DNA from: Methylococcales bacterium
GTDB taxonomy: Bacteria > Pseudomonadota > Gammaproteobacteria > Methylococcales > Methylomonadaceae
NCBI GenBank assembly: GCA_028707085.1
Contig: JAQTUW010000003.1
Location: 62,001-126,000 of the forward strand
Reading direction: 5' to 3'
Length of the DNA: 64,000 bases
A model generated the notes under the pieces. It saw only the letters and a program-made list of their open reading frames with translations, did no database searches and had not been told where the DNA came from. This document shows, piece after piece, positions 16,969 through 26,722 of the stretch (its first letter is position 1; each line of letters opens with the position of its first letter). Both the position numbers and the translations under genes were made by a program.

Positions 16969-18425
16969 ATCACCATTTCCTCCAAATTATCGGGAAACAT
17001 ATCCGCACTTAACAGGTATTTCGGAATGGCGGCCTGCAAACGGACGCCTTGCCTGTCCCAAATCTCTACGCGTTCTCTTTCGTCCAGGGTTGCCGCGCCC
17101 ACCGATCTTGCCACGCGCAAATAGGCGACCAGTTCTTCCAGCCCCGATTTCATCGGCTGTCTCGCGGCGATGGCGGCAATCGTCATCGGCCCGTGTTTAA
17201 ATAGAGTATCCCGCGTTCGCAGGGCGACTTCCTGCATTTGCACCGCATCCAGGCAATCCAGCATCGCCAAATTCGGTATGCGGGAATTGATTTGCTGTTC
17301 CACGTCGGAAGTATCAAGCTTTTCGTCCGCCGCCCGAAGACCCAGGGCGTCCGGCGAACTGATTTTAACCGGCCCCACCGGCAACGATAACCCGGTCGCG
17401 ATTTTTGCGTCGAGCCCGGCATCTTTTAAATCGACGGCAATCCGTTCCAGTTGATGCAGCAGTTGATCGACGGCCCGGTTTTCCTGGGCCGCCCCACTTT
17501 CGATATAAGCCCTGAGTCCTTCTTGAGTCCTGCGTCTGATATGAAAAACCCGTTCGCTCTCATTGGACAATTCCCGCATCAACCGGCCCAAAAACTGATG
17601 CTGCTGCGGCGTCAACTGTTCGGCGACCGGCCGGCTTAATATGCTGCGCAGTTGATCCTTGAATTCCGCGGATCGGTTTTGATCGCACAAAAGCTGAAAA
17701 AAACCCTCAAATGCGCTTCCGGCATCGGTTTTGGCCAGTACCGCTTCCTTTTCCATCACCGACAACAGAATATCGCCGCGTCTCGCCCCACCTTCTATCA
17801 TCTGTATGCGAATATTCTGGTCAAGCTCGCGTATTTCATCCTCCACCCGGCGAAAGTCGCCGGTCAGCACGGAAGCCAACTGATAGATTTCCCGGATGCG
17901 CTCCCGCTGCTGGGCTTCCGATAACTGAGTGACCACGCCGGCCTTCAACGCATCGATTTCTCGTTGCAATTCGGCTTTTTTCTGCTCCAGCAATGCAATC
18001 CTCTCATCGGCATTGGGGAGAATGGCCACCGCTAAATCGCGAACCGCCTCCTGTACAATTCGCAGATGCGACGCTGTCGTGCCCGTGCTTCTCTGATCCA
18101 GTCCGTGGCAAAACCTCAATGCGATTTCACCGGCATCGGTCTTGGTCAGTTTATCGTCCATCTCTCGCAGCCAGCCGCTTCGAATCCATTGATTCAGATA
18201 GGCCCCGGCGCCAGTTTCCGTTTCCCACACCCCCAGTTCCCTGCATCTTTCCAATTCGGCGTCCAGTGCGATTCGCGCCCGGCTAAAGGCGACTTCACTC
18301 TCATCAGAGAATAAATCGGCAATAAACGCCAGAATGACAGGCGCGTTATCGGCCCGCAGCAATTTCCAGGCTGCGCTTTCCAGAAACAGACGCCGATACT
18401 TGGCTTGCAAGCCTTGAAAATTCAA
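16965..18425 (-). CDS. jetA: Wadjet subunit JetA (DUF3375, kleisin-like)
   Basis: JetA is the kleisin-like subunit of Wadjet. The 486-residue product matches DUF3375, with the N-terminal MNFQGLQAKYRRLF and WKLLRADNAPVILAFI. Helical and coiled-coil stretches follow, including LLEQKKAELQREIDALK and RVEDEIRELDQNIR, and a C-terminal winged-helix region (ARQPMKSGLEELVAYLRVA). The start is a TTG at 18425 with GGGAGAAG just upstream; no ATG is suitable. It is the first gene of the operon. All four type I components are present and appear full length. Confidence 0.92.
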   Translation of the reverse strand: MNFQGLQAKYRRLFLESAAWKLLRADNAPVILAFIADLFSDESEVAFSRARIALDAELERCRELGVWETETGAGAYLNQWIRSGWLREMDDKLTKTDAGEIALRFCHGLDQRSTGTTASHLRIVQEAVRDLAVAILPNADERIALLEQKKAELQREIDALKAGVVTQLSEAQQRERIREIYQLASVLTGDFRRVEDEIRELDQNIRIQMIEGGARRGDILLSVMEKEAVLAKTDAGSAFEGFFQLLCDQNRSAEFKDQLRSILSRPVAEQLTPQQHQFLGRLMRELSNESERVFHIRRRTQEGLRAYIESGAAQENRAVDQLLHQLERIAVDLKDAGLDAKIATGLSLPVGPVKISSPDALGLRAADEKLDTSDVEQQINSRIPNLAMLDCLDAVQMQEVALRTRDTLFKHGPMTIAAIAARQPMKSGLEELVAYLRVARSVGAATLDERERVEIWDRQGVRLQAAIPKYLLSADMFPDNLEEMVI

Positions 18426-18667
18426 ATTCTTCTCCCAAACTGACCAACGAACATGCTACCGCATATTAAATATAACCGGCTGCAAGAATACCCCATTTTA
18501 TCGACAATGGTCTCCGCCACTCGCATCTCCACCGCCAACCCATGCCATAAACTGGTAGACTAAGACCTTTGCAGGGAGTCTGCCTATTTCCCATTCCGCG
18601 ATCGATGCCGGCGTTACCGATACTGGCGCGGATTACCGATCAACCCCGTCAGTAACGATTCGATAAA

Positions 18668-19162
18668 ATGCAAAATCCGCAAACCATGCCGCTTCAGGAA
18701 CCACCCTGTCCGGCAAACCATTACCACGAGGCGCATGCCGGCCTGTTATTGGCAAGTTATCAGCGTCTGCTGAATAAACCCCTATTAACCTTATCCGCCG
18801 GACAGCCCCTGGGCCGACAGGTTTTCGAGGCGAACTTCGCCCTGCTGTCGCATGACACCGCCGCCGATCCGCTGTTCAATTACGGCAACCGTTTTGCGCT
18901 GGATTTATTCGAATTGCCCTGGGCGGAATTTGTGGGCATGCCATCGAGATATTCGGCCGAACCGGTGAATCGCCAGGAAAGGGAAAGCCTGCTGGCGCAA
19001 GTCACCCAAAAAGGCTTTATCGATAATTATGCCGGCGTACGGATAGCCGCAAGCGGCAGGCGATTTCTGATCCGGCAGGCCGTGGTCTGGAATGTGTACG
19101 ACGAACAGCGTCACTATTGCGGGCAAGCGGCCTGCTTCAGGGACTGGCAACCGGCAAACTGA
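18668..19162 (+). CDS. MEKHLA domain-containing protein
   Basis: The 164-residue protein matches the MEKHLA domain, a PAS-related sensory fold found in bacteria and as the C-terminal part of plant HD-ZIP III factors. Recognisable stretches are SYQRLLNKPLL, DPLFNYGNRFALDLFEL, PSRYSAEPVNRQERESLL, GFIDNYAGVRIAASGRRFLI and VWNVYDEQRHYCGQAACF. No output domain is attached, so it may bind a small ligand or a partner protein. There is no strong ribosome site before the ATG. It is separate from the divergent Wadjet operon by 242 bp. Confidence 0.8.
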   Translation: MQNPQTMPLQEPPCPANHYHEAHAGLLLASYQRLLNKPLLTLSAGQPLGRQVFEANFALLSHDTAADPLFNYGNRFALDLFELPWAEFVGMPSRYSAEPVNRQERESLLAQVTQKGFIDNYAGVRIAASGRRFLIRQAVVWNVYDEQRHYCGQAACFRDWQPAN

Positions 19163-19270
19163 ATGCAACAGGTTTCCGTTGCGCCGGGTATTTCGACTAT
19201 AATCCCTCAGGTTTGCATGGCATTTTATGCGGATACCACAAACTTGCGATTATTTTTTGGAGCCTGACCG

Positions 19271-20098
19271 ATGGACTTTGCACTAATTATTAAAGCCTTG
19301 ATTCTTGGCATCGTAGAAGGCTTGACCGAGTTTTTGCCGGTTTCCAGTACCGGACATCTTATTCTGGTGGGCGATCTGCTGAATTTCAATGATGAAAAAG
19401 CCAAACTGTTTACCATTGTAATTCAGGTAGGGGCGATTCTGGCGATCTGCTGGGAATACCGAGTCAAAATTTCATCCGTGCTGGCAGGACTTCCCAGCGA
19501 GCGTCAGGCGCAGAAATTTGTGCTGAATCTGGCGATAGCCTTTATGCCGCTGGCGATACTGGGGCTGGCTTTCGGCAAGCATATCAAGGCGGTGCTATTT
19601 AAGCCCCTGCCGGTGGCGCTGGCTTTTATTGTCGGCGGCTTTGTGATTTTCTGGGCGGAAAAGCGGAAACACACCATCCGGGTACTGGAAGTGGACGATC
19701 TGACACCGCTGGACGCCCTGAAGCTTGGTTTTGCCCAGGCCTTCGCCCTGATTCCCGGCACTTCCCGTTCCGGCGCCACCATCATCGGCGGCTTGCTGTT
19801 TGGCCTGTCGCGCAAGGCGGCGACCGAATTTTCGTTTTTTCTGGCGATTCCGACCCTGGTGATGGCCAGCGCCTACGACGTATACAAGCATCGCGAACTG
19901 CTGACCCTAGAACATGACGGCCTGCATTTTGCGGTGGGGCTCGCGGCGGCGTTCATCAGCGCCCTGCTGGCAGTTAAAGGCCTGTTACGTTACATCAGTC
20001 ATCATGACTTCATCATCTTCGCCTGGTACAGGATAGCATTCGGGCTGCTGATCATAGGCTCGGCCTATAGCGGCATCGTGCACTGGACAATGGATTAA
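19271..20098 (+). CDS. uppP: Undecaprenyl-diphosphatase UppP (BacA family)
   Basis: This integral membrane phosphatase converts undecaprenyl diphosphate to the monophosphate carrier lipid used in peptidoglycan and polysaccharide export; overexpression gives bacitracin resistance. The 275-residue product shows the active-site region [17 protein letters not shown] (residues 13-29) and the second motif [10 protein letters not shown] near residue 164. Multiple hydrophobic helices are evident. GGAG lies about 10 bases before the ATG. An exchanger gene follows on the same strand after 51 bp. Confidence 0.96.
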   Translation: MDFALIIKALILGIVEGLTEFLPVSSTGHLILVGDLLNFNDEKAKLFTIVIQVGAILAICWEYRVKISSVLAGLPSERQAQKFVLNLAIAFMPLAILGLAFGKHIKAVLFKPLPVALAFIVGGFVIFWAEKRKHTIRVLEVDDLTPLDALKLGFAQAFALIPGTSRSGATIIGGLLFGLSRKAATEFSFFLAIPTLVMASAYDVYKHRELLTLEHDGLHFAVGLAAAFISALLAVKGLLRYISHHDFIIFAWYRIAFGLLIIGSAYSGIVHWTMD

Positions 20099-20149
20099 CC
20101 GGCAACCGAACGGCATGTGTTTCAATCTTTAAATGTAAAGGGTTAGTGT

Positions 20150-21121
20150 ATGGCTTTGCCGCTGTTGTTGATCGTTATCGGCCTGATTGTTCTGGTCTGG
20201 AGCGCCGATCTGTTTGTGGACGGAGCCGCGGCTCTGGCCGGTTTTTGGGGGATGCCGCCGCTGCTGATCGGAATGGTGGTGATCGGTTTCGGCACGTCCG
20301 CGCCGGAGCTGACTGTCTCGGTGCTGTCGGCAATGCAGGGCAATCCCGGCATAGCGCTTGGAAACGCCTACGGCTCCAATATCACCAATATAGCGCTGAT
20401 TCTGGGCGCGGTGGCCCTGGTTAGTCCGATTGTGGTCAAATCGCAGGTTATCGGCAAGGAGCTGCCGGTGCTGCTGCTGGCGACGCTGTTTGTGTTTGTC
20501 CAGCTTTACGACGGCCGACTGACCCGTGCGGAGGCGGTGCTGGATTTGCTGGCCTTCGCGCTGGTGATGGGCTGGATGATACGCGCAGGGCTGAAGCAGA
20601 AGGCCGATATTCTGACCCAGGAAATGGAACACGAACTGGAAACCGGCGCGGCTTCCCGCGACCAGGCGCTGATATGGGTACTGGGCGGACTGGTGTTTCT
20701 GGTGATCAGTTCGCGGATGCTGGTGTGGGGCGCGGTATCGATTGCCCACGAGCTGGGGGTTGGCGATCTGGTGATCGGCCTGACGATAGTGGCGGTCGGC
20801 ACATCCCTGCCAGAGCTGGCCTCATCGCTGGTCGCCGCCCGCAAGGGCGAGGACGATCTGGCGCTGGGCAACATCATCGGCTCCAATCTGTTCAACACCC
20901 TGGCGGCGGTCGGTCTGGCGGCCGTGATTCAGCCCATGAGCATACCACTGGAAATCCTCCATCGCGACTGGCCGCTGATAGCGGCCCTGACCGTATCCCT
21001 GCTCCTGATGGGATATAACAAAAACCGGCCGGGACGCATCAATCGCCTGGAAGGCGGGATATTGCTGGGTGTTTATGCCGCTTATACGCTTTATCTCGTC
21101 AACACTATCGTGAGCGTCTGA
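20150..21121 (+). CDS. Calcium/sodium antiporter (CaCA family, YrbG-like)
   Basis: This is a ten-helix cation exchanger of the K+-independent Ca2+/Na+ family. The 323-residue protein carries the two inverted alpha repeats: GFGTSAPELTVS in the first half and VGTSLPELASSLVAARKGEDDLALGNIIGSN (split here for reference at its GNIIGSN end) in the second. AAAGGG stands before the ATG. The gene ends 2 bp before the HpnN-like transporter, so the two are surely cotranslated. Confidence 0.93.
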   Translation: MALPLLLIVIGLIVLVWSADLFVDGAAALAGFWGMPPLLIGMVVIGFGTSAPELTVSVLSAMQGNPGIALGNAYGSNITNIALILGAVALVSPIVVKSQVIGKELPVLLLATLFVFVQLYDGRLTRAEAVLDLLAFALVMGWMIRAGLKQKADILTQEMEHELETGAASRDQALIWVLGGLVFLVISSRMLVWGAVSIAHELGVGDLVIGLTIVAVGTSLPELASSLVAARKGEDDLALGNIIGSNLFNTLAAVGLAAVIQPMSIPLEILHRDWPLIAALTVSLLLMGYNKNRPGRINRLEGGILLGVYAAYTLYLVNTIVSV

Positions 21122-21123
21122 AA

Positions 21124-23808
21124 ATGTCACTGGAAAATCGTATTAGCAACCTTGTCTACCGATGGGGTAGCTGGCTGATGTATTCGCCTGTCAAGGTGCT
21201 GCTGATTGTCGTCATTCTGGCTGTGCTGGCGGTTCAGTACACCACAACCCATTTGAGCATCAATACCGATACCGCGGAATTGATCGCCCCGGAAGCGCCG
21301 TTTCAGAAAAATCGCCGGGCTTACGAGAAAGCCTTCAATCAGGAGCTGCATACCCTGCTGCTGGTGGTGGAGTCTTCCAGCCCGGAACTGACCAAGGCGG
21401 CCGCCCGGCGGCTGGCGCGGGAACTGCGAGCCGACAGCGCGCATTTCACCAAGGTTTATCAGCCGGACGATGATACGTTTTTTCACCGGAACGGTCTACT
21501 GTATCTGGATCTGGACAAACTGCAGGATTTTTCGGTGACGCTGGCCCAGGCCCAGCCGTTCATCGGCCGGATTTCCCAGGATCCCAGCCTCAACGGCTTT
21601 TTCTCGATTTTTCAGGACGCCCTGAATGCGGAAACCAAAACCGACGAAGTGCCGATTGATCTGTTTTCGCTGATCAACAAAGTTAGCAATTCGTTGCACA
21701 AAACCCTGAACACCGAAACCGATTTACTGTCCTGGCAAAAGCTGATCGCGGAAAACAACATCAGCAAGGAACAATCCGACAAGGCTTTCATCTTCGTCAC
21801 CCCGAAATTCGATTACAGCCAGATTCTGCCGGTTGCACCGGCGATTAATGTCATTCACCAGGCTATCGACAGAATACAGGAACCGGATCTACCGGTGGTC
21901 AAGGTCTGGATCACCGGCGAAGTGGGACTGGAGCACGATGAAATGGCGGGCATGAGCCAGGGCACTTTTACCGCCAGCGTGTTTTCGGTGGTGCTGGTGC
22001 TGGGAATTTTGCTGGCGGCTTACCGATCCTGGATGCTGACCTTGGCCACCCTGATCACCCTGGGCGTAGGCATGGTATTTTGCGGTCTGTTCGCTGCGGT
22101 GGCGGTCAAGCAGTTGAATCTGATTTCGGTAGCCTTTGCGGTATCCAATATCGGTCTGGGCGTCGAATACGCCATCCATTTTTGCTTGCGTTACCGCGAC
22201 AATCTGGATCTGCACGGCAGCGACAGAGCCAAGGCCATACGCTCCGCGCTGCTGACCACCAGCCCGTCGCTGATGCTGTGCGCACTGACCACGTCCATTG
22301 GCCTGTACGCCTTTATTCCCACCGATTATCAAGGCATTTCCGAACTGGGCCTACTGGCCGGAACCAGTCTGTTCATCTGTCTGTTCATCACCCTGACCGT
22401 GCTGCCGGTACTGCTGAAAATTTTACCGGCTCCAACCCCGCACGACCTGCATGGCGAGCCGCCGGGCGCATCCAGATTCTCGTCGATGCTGGCAAGCTTC
22501 ACCTTGCACCACGCCAAACTGATCACGCTGGTCACACTACTTTGCACCATCGTCGCGGTGTACTTCGTGTTTCAGGTGCAAACCGATTTTAACCCGCTGA
22601 ACCTGCGCGATCCCAATACCGAATCGGTCATCGCCTTCAAGCAATTGATGAAAAGCCGGGAAACATCGCCCATGACCTTGTCGGTACTGGCTAAAAGCGA
22701 AGCGGAAGCCCTGGAAATGCAGAAAAAGCTGTCCAGACTGAAGACCGTGGACAAAACCGTCAGCCTGTTTGACTTCGTGCCCGCCAATCAGGAACAGAAA
22801 CTGGATATTATCGACGACATGGCCATGACGCTGGGCTTCCGGTCGCAATCCTTCCCGCAACTGAAAACCGGCATAGACCCGCTGACCAGCATCAAAAGCA
22901 TGATTGCCGCAATCGACAACAACCTGCCGAAAAAAACCAGTCCGGCCGAGATTCAGTCCCTGCAGGCCTTCAGACACGAACTGCATGGCGTGCAAATAGA
23001 ACTGGACAACCGCCTGCCGCCAGACAGGGAAATGTTTATCGAAAAAATTCAGACTTCTCTGCTCGGCACCCTGCCGTCGGTGATGAACGAACTGCTGGTC
23101 AGCTTCAATGCCGGGGAGGTAAGCTTATCGAACATGCCCGACGATATCAAGGAACGCTGGCTAAGCAAGGATGGCGCATACCGCATCCAGATTTTCGCCA
23201 AAAACGATCTGAACAACCTGGATAATCTGCAAGCTTTTATTGTCGATGTGCAAACCATCGCGCCGGACGCCACCGATTTGCCGGTCATGTACTGGGAATC
23301 GATGAAGGCGGTGATTTCTTCCTTCAAGGAAGCAATCGTCATCGCCCTGGCGTCGATAGCGCTATTGCTGCTATTCATTCGCCGCAATATCGTTGACACG
23401 CTACTGGTGATGACGCCGCTGGTGCTGGCCGGCCTGTTTACCATGGCCACCACGGTGTTTACCGGCACGCCGATCAATTTCGCCAACATCATCGCCTTAC
23501 CGCTGCTGATGGGGTTAGGGGTGGATAACGGCATCCATATGGTGGAAAAACTGCATCATTCCCTGTCCGAAGATCAGAATATTTATCAGTCCAGCACCGC
23601 CAGAGGCATGTTTTACGGCGCGTTGACCACCATCTCCAGTTTCGTGGGACTGGCGTTTTCGCCGCATCAGGGCATATCCAGCATGGGACTGGTGATTACC
23701 ATCGGCATATTCTGGATCATGACCTGCACCTTCGTGGTGTTGCCTGCCCTGAGCAAACTGGTTTTAAAAGCCGGACCGCAACCCGAAACCGGGTCGGCGC
23801 AGGCTTAA
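21124..23808 (+). CDS. hpnN: MMPL/RND-type transporter, hopanoid HpnN-like
   Basis: The 894-residue protein has the RND/MMPL layout: one N-terminal helix, a large periplasmic domain (TAELIAPEAPFQKNRRAYEKAF), and a cluster of about five helices. A second periplasmic domain and a second cluster follow (LMGLGVDNGIHMVEKL). Both halves contain sterol-sensing-type helices. The sequence resembles HpnN, which moves hopanoids to the outer membrane in hopanoid producers. No other hopanoid gene is in the window, so the substrate is inferred. It is translationally close to the upstream exchanger gene. Confidence 0.8.
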   Translation: MSLENRISNLVYRWGSWLMYSPVKVLLIVVILAVLAVQYTTTHLSINTDTAELIAPEAPFQKNRRAYEKAFNQELHTLLLVVESSSPELTKAAARRLARELRADSAHFTKVYQPDDDTFFHRNGLLYLDLDKLQDFSVTLAQAQPFIGRISQDPSLNGFFSIFQDALNAETKTDEVPIDLFSLINKVSNSLHKTLNTETDLLSWQKLIAENNISKEQSDKAFIFVTPKFDYSQILPVAPAINVIHQAIDRIQEPDLPVVKVWITGEVGLEHDEMAGMSQGTFTASVFSVVLVLGILLAAYRSWMLTLATLITLGVGMVFCGLFAAVAVKQLNLISVAFAVSNIGLGVEYAIHFCLRYRDNLDLHGSDRAKAIRSALLTTSPSLMLCALTTSIGLYAFIPTDYQGISELGLLAGTSLFICLFITLTVLPVLLKILPAPTPHDLHGEPPGASRFSSMLASFTLHHAKLITLVTLLCTIVAVYFVFQVQTDFNPLNLRDPNTESVIAFKQLMKSRETSPMTLSVLAKSEAEALEMQKKLSRLKTVDKTVSLFDFVPANQEQKLDIIDDMAMTLGFRSQSFPQLKTGIDPLTSIKSMIAAIDNNLPKKTSPAEIQSLQAFRHELHGVQIELDNRLPPDREMFIEKIQTSLLGTLPSVMNELLVSFNAGEVSLSNMPDDIKERWLSKDGAYRIQIFAKNDLNNLDNLQAFIVDVQTIAPDATDLPVMYWESMKAVISSFKEAIVIALASIALLLLFIRRNIVDTLLVMTPLVLAGLFTMATTVFTGTPINFANIIALPLLMGLGVDNGIHMVEKLHHSLSEDQNIYQSSTARGMFYGALTTISSFVGLAFSPHQGISSMGLVITIGIFWIMTCTFVVLPALSKLVLKAGPQPETGSAQA

Positions 23809-24069
23809 AGGCCAAGACGGCGGACAACCGAAAAAACCGGGTTTTGCTGTCTGGACAGGGCCTCGTCAGCGAAGCTGAAGGGACTGAGCATGAGCGACAG
23901 GCCTTTGATAAACAAAATATTTATCTCGCCGGCAGCCAGTCGAACGGCGGTTTTTCAAGCTTCCCGGCAATAAAGGTTTATTGCACTCAGCCACTGTGAT
24001 TAAATGTTATGTAAACCGGATTTGCCCAATAGGCTATCCGCACAACTATAAATACAAAATGAGGCGCAT
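23809..24069. other. Intergenic region with short inverted repeats
   Basis: No ORF is supported. The left part contains TCAGC-GAA-GCTGA (about 23878-23890) enclosed by GGCCT and AGGCC, resembling a small dispersed palindromic repeat. The right part is AT-rich and probably holds the promoter of the DUF502 gene. Confidence 0.4.
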
Positions 24070-24648
24070 ATGAAAAAATTATTAAACTACACCCTGATAG
24101 GCGTGCTGGCCTTTATCCCGATTGTGGTCATTGTCCAGATCGTGCTATTCGTCAAAGACAGGCTGGCTGATCTGTTCCAGTTCGTCTATGGCTATTCCGA
24201 CAACTATCTGGTGACTTTTTTATTGTTCGCCGCCAGTTTTGCGGTTATCACCTATGTCGGCCACCGGGTGAGTCTGGGCCGCTTCTCCATCATTGCCGGT
24301 TTTGAGGCACTGATAGAACGCATTCCCTTATTAAGCACCATTTACCGGGTCACCCAAAAACTGGTGAACATGATAGCAGGGCATCAGCTTCAGGAACCGC
24401 GCGAAGTGGTGTATGTGGAATACCCAAAGGAAGGCATCTGGGTACCGGCCTATGTCACCAACAAGAGCGGCGACCGCTATGTACTGTTCGTACCGACCTC
24501 GCCCAACCCCACTTCCGGATTCGCCATCATCGTCCACGAATCAAAAGTGATCAAATCCGAAATGACTATCGAACAGGTCACCAGCTTTATCATCAGCGTC
24601 GGCTCAGATTTCGAACAGATCAAGGAAGCCGGCAAGTTACCGACCTAA
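24070..24648 (+). CDS. DUF502 family membrane protein
   Basis: The 192-residue protein has two membrane helices near the N-terminus (about residues 5-27 and 45-65). The DUF502 signature ERIPLLSTIYRVTQKLVNMI follows, then a soluble C-terminal domain with PTSPNPTSGFAIIV. The family is widespread in bacteria and related to plant LIKE-COV proteins; its biochemical role is not established. GAGG precedes the ATG by 7-8 bases. It appears monocistronic. Confidence 0.88.
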   Translation: MKKLLNYTLIGVLAFIPIVVIVQIVLFVKDRLADLFQFVYGYSDNYLVTFLLFAASFAVITYVGHRVSLGRFSIIAGFEALIERIPLLSTIYRVTQKLVNMIAGHQLQEPREVVYVEYPKEGIWVPAYVTNKSGDRYVLFVPTSPNPTSGFAIIVHESKVIKSEMTIEQVTSFIISVGSDFEQIKEAGKLPT

Positions 24649-24697
24649 AAGGTATTTAAAACCTTCGGCCATAGTAGGCAGGCTGCGCCTGCCTACT

Positions 24698-25546
24698 TCA
24701 TCCCAGCAGTCCTTGCAGCGCAGCGCACTGGTCCGCCCGCAGTTCAAAGTCGAAAATCGCCAGATCCTCCAGCATATGATGCGCCGAGCTAGTGCCGGTC
24801 AGCGGAATGACGCCCAACTGCGTCAAAAACCGGAAAAAAATCTGCGCCGGCGTGCGCTGGCAGACTGCGGCCATCTCCTTCAGCACCCTGTCGGCCAGGA
24901 TCTGCGGATTGGCGGTCAAAGTCCAGAAACTCTGATAAATAATCCGCCGCTCGTCGCAAAAAGCCCTGATATCGCGGTCGTAGCCGCTCTCGGCATAAAA
25001 CCGGTTCTGTAGCACCGCCGGTTTAATCTCGGCAGCATCATACAGAAAACGCAGACGATCGAGCCCGTAACAGTTGCTGACGCCCAGTTGCCTTGCTTCG
25101 CCGTCTTTAAAGATCAGCTCCATGGCCCGCCAGACTTCCAGCAACTGCTCGGGATTCGTCAGCGGCGAATGCAGCACCAGACAATCCAGATATTCGGTGC
25201 GCAGATTGTCTAGCGAACGCCGGAAAGACTCTCCCACCTGCTCGGCAAGGCCGGCCTGGGCGTCATAAGGAATTTGCAAAGGATCCTGACCGTCCAGCGG
25301 CGTAAATTTGCTTTGCAGATAAACCTCGCCACGCGGCAGGCCGCGCGCAAGGCAGGCGGCCAGACCCTCGCCGACCCCGGCTTCGTTATAATGCTTGGGC
25401 TGGCAGGCGGTATCGATGCCCCTAAAACCCAGGCTAATAGCCTGTTCCACCAGGGCTGCTGTGCGATCTTTTTTCCACGCCGTACCATAAATGATCCCCG
25501 GCATCCGTACATCGTATGCGGAACTTATAAAATTCGGCTTAGTCAT
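24698..25546 (-). CDS. Aldo/keto reductase family oxidoreductase
   Basis: This is an NAD(P)H-dependent carbonyl reductase with a TIM-barrel fold. The 282-residue product shows GFRGIDTACQPKHYNEAGVGEGL, holding the catalytic Asp and a Tyr in HYNEAGVG. Also visible are QSKFTP (Lys), LVLHSP (His) and GVSNCYGLDRL. The ATG at 25546 follows AGAGGC; the frame is open to 25711, but that extension lacks family similarity. The Asp-Tyr-Lys-His tetrad seems present. The substrate cannot be predicted. Confidence 0.88.
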   Translation of the reverse strand: MTKPNFISSAYDVRMPGIIYGTAWKKDRTAALVEQAISLGFRGIDTACQPKHYNEAGVGEGLAACLARGLPRGEVYLQSKFTPLDGQDPLQIPYDAQAGLAEQVGESFRRSLDNLRTEYLDCLVLHSPLTNPEQLLEVWRAMELIFKDGEARQLGVSNCYGLDRLRFLYDAAEIKPAVLQNRFYAESGYDRDIRAFCDERRIIYQSFWTLTANPQILADRVLKEMAAVCQRTPAQIFFRFLTQLGVIPLTGTSSAHHMLEDLAIFDFELRADQCAALQGLLG

Positions 25547-25726
25547 AATTTTTGCCTCTATCAGTTGAACTTCGGGCAGCAGGCCGGTTTCACCATTATC
25601 AGAAAATGGCAAAAACCCGGCCGCGCCGGCAGGCTCTGCCTGGGAGGCTTCCCATAACGGTTTGTCTACCCGCAGAATAATGTTACATTGCCAAGCCCTT
25701 TTCCAAACCAACCACCCCGGTCAACC

Positions 25727-26209
25727 ATGAAAAAACTGCTACTCGAAATGCTCGCAATCTTTCTGATCATAGAGGAATGGCTATGGGACGCCCTATCCGC
25801 CTGTGGACATTATCTGATCGTTTTACTCAGGCTGGAGAGCTTCGAACGCTGGCTCAGCCAGACGCCGCCCAATACCGCGCTGCTGGCATTCCTGATTCCG
25901 GTGCTGATCGTCACCCCCGTCAATCTGGCGGCAATCTGGCTGATGCTGCAAGGGCTGCTGTTACAGGGCCTGCTGCTGGAGATATTCGCAAAACTGCTAG
26001 CCACCCTGCTGGTTGCAAGGGTCTTCGCGCTGACCAAAACCCAGTTGCTCAGCTTTGGAATCATAGCCGCAGTCTACACGACCATACGCCAATGGCTGCA
26101 ATGGGCGCATGAAAAAATCGTCGACACCGACATATACCGCTATTCCGTGCAACTAAAAGCCCAGCTAAAAGCCAGGGTCAGAGCGTTTCTGGTTGATGAA
26201 GCCCAATAG
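25727..26209 (+). CDS. Predicted membrane protein of unknown function
   Basis: No family is recognised. The 160-residue product begins MKKLLLEMLAIFLIIEEWLWD and has two strong hydrophobic segments. One is near LLAFLIPVLIVTPVNLAAIWLM and the other is LLATLLVARVFALTKTQ plus the region following it. It ends in a basic amphipathic tail (KAQLKARVRAFL). The start at 25727 is preferred over an in-frame codon at 25688. It is divergent from the aldo/keto reductase gene. Composition suggests an inner-membrane protein. Confidence 0.65.
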   Translation: MKKLLLEMLAIFLIIEEWLWDALSACGHYLIVLLRLESFERWLSQTPPNTALLAFLIPVLIVTPVNLAAIWLMLQGLLLQGLLLEIFAKLLATLLVARVFALTKTQLLSFGIIAAVYTTIRQWLQWAHEKIVDTDIYRYSVQLKAQLKARVRAFLVDEAQ

Positions 26210-26314
26210 CGGCTGCAAGGCAGGCTGCGTTTTTAGCGCCATCCAGCCGGCGTGGCCCGGATGAAAGAATCGATAACAGCTATTCGCGACACCCATAATC
26301 CAGTAGTTCGCCAC

Positions 26315-26722
26315 TCAGTCATCCATCGAACACTGGCTGGATTCCTGCATGTCCTCCAGATAACTGAACAGCCGCTTGGGGCTGATCAGGCAGCCGGCGC
26401 CAGAGGCGCGCGGCATGATTTCGATAGTCACGTTGCGCGTGGCCAGCCTGTTCAATATCTGGTAAATAAAAAATTCCAGCGATTCGGGCAGCGGACTAAG
26501 GTTTTGCCATTCGCCGACAGCGGCGTCTTCGGCAAAGCGTTTAAAAGGCCATACCGGCTGGGTTTCCCGGCCGTCAATTTCGCGGGTTAGCCATTGCGGG
26601 CCATCCTTTAATCCCCACACTTCATCGGTTTCGCAGATGCGAAACAGAAAATACTCCAGCAACTCTTCGTCCGACATCGAGGGAACAGCCGCATATTCAT
26701 CTTTGTAAGGTTCATAACGCAT
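26315..26722 (-). CDS. DUF2750 domain-containing protein
   Basis: The 135-residue soluble protein fits the DUF2750 family of unknown function. The characteristic segments are LLEYFLFRICETDEVWGLKD, QPVWPFKRFAEDAA, and a middle helix SLEFFIYQIL. The C-terminal part is IEIMPRASGAGCLISPKRLF. It sits alone on the minus strand; no partner suggests a pathway. Confidence 0.75.
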   Translation of the reverse strand: MRYEPYKDEYAAVPSMSDEELLEYFLFRICETDEVWGLKDGPQWLTREIDGRETQPVWPFKRFAEDAAVGEWQNLSPLPESLEFFIYQILNRLATRNVTIEIMPRASGAGCLISPKRLFSYLEDMQESSQCSMDD

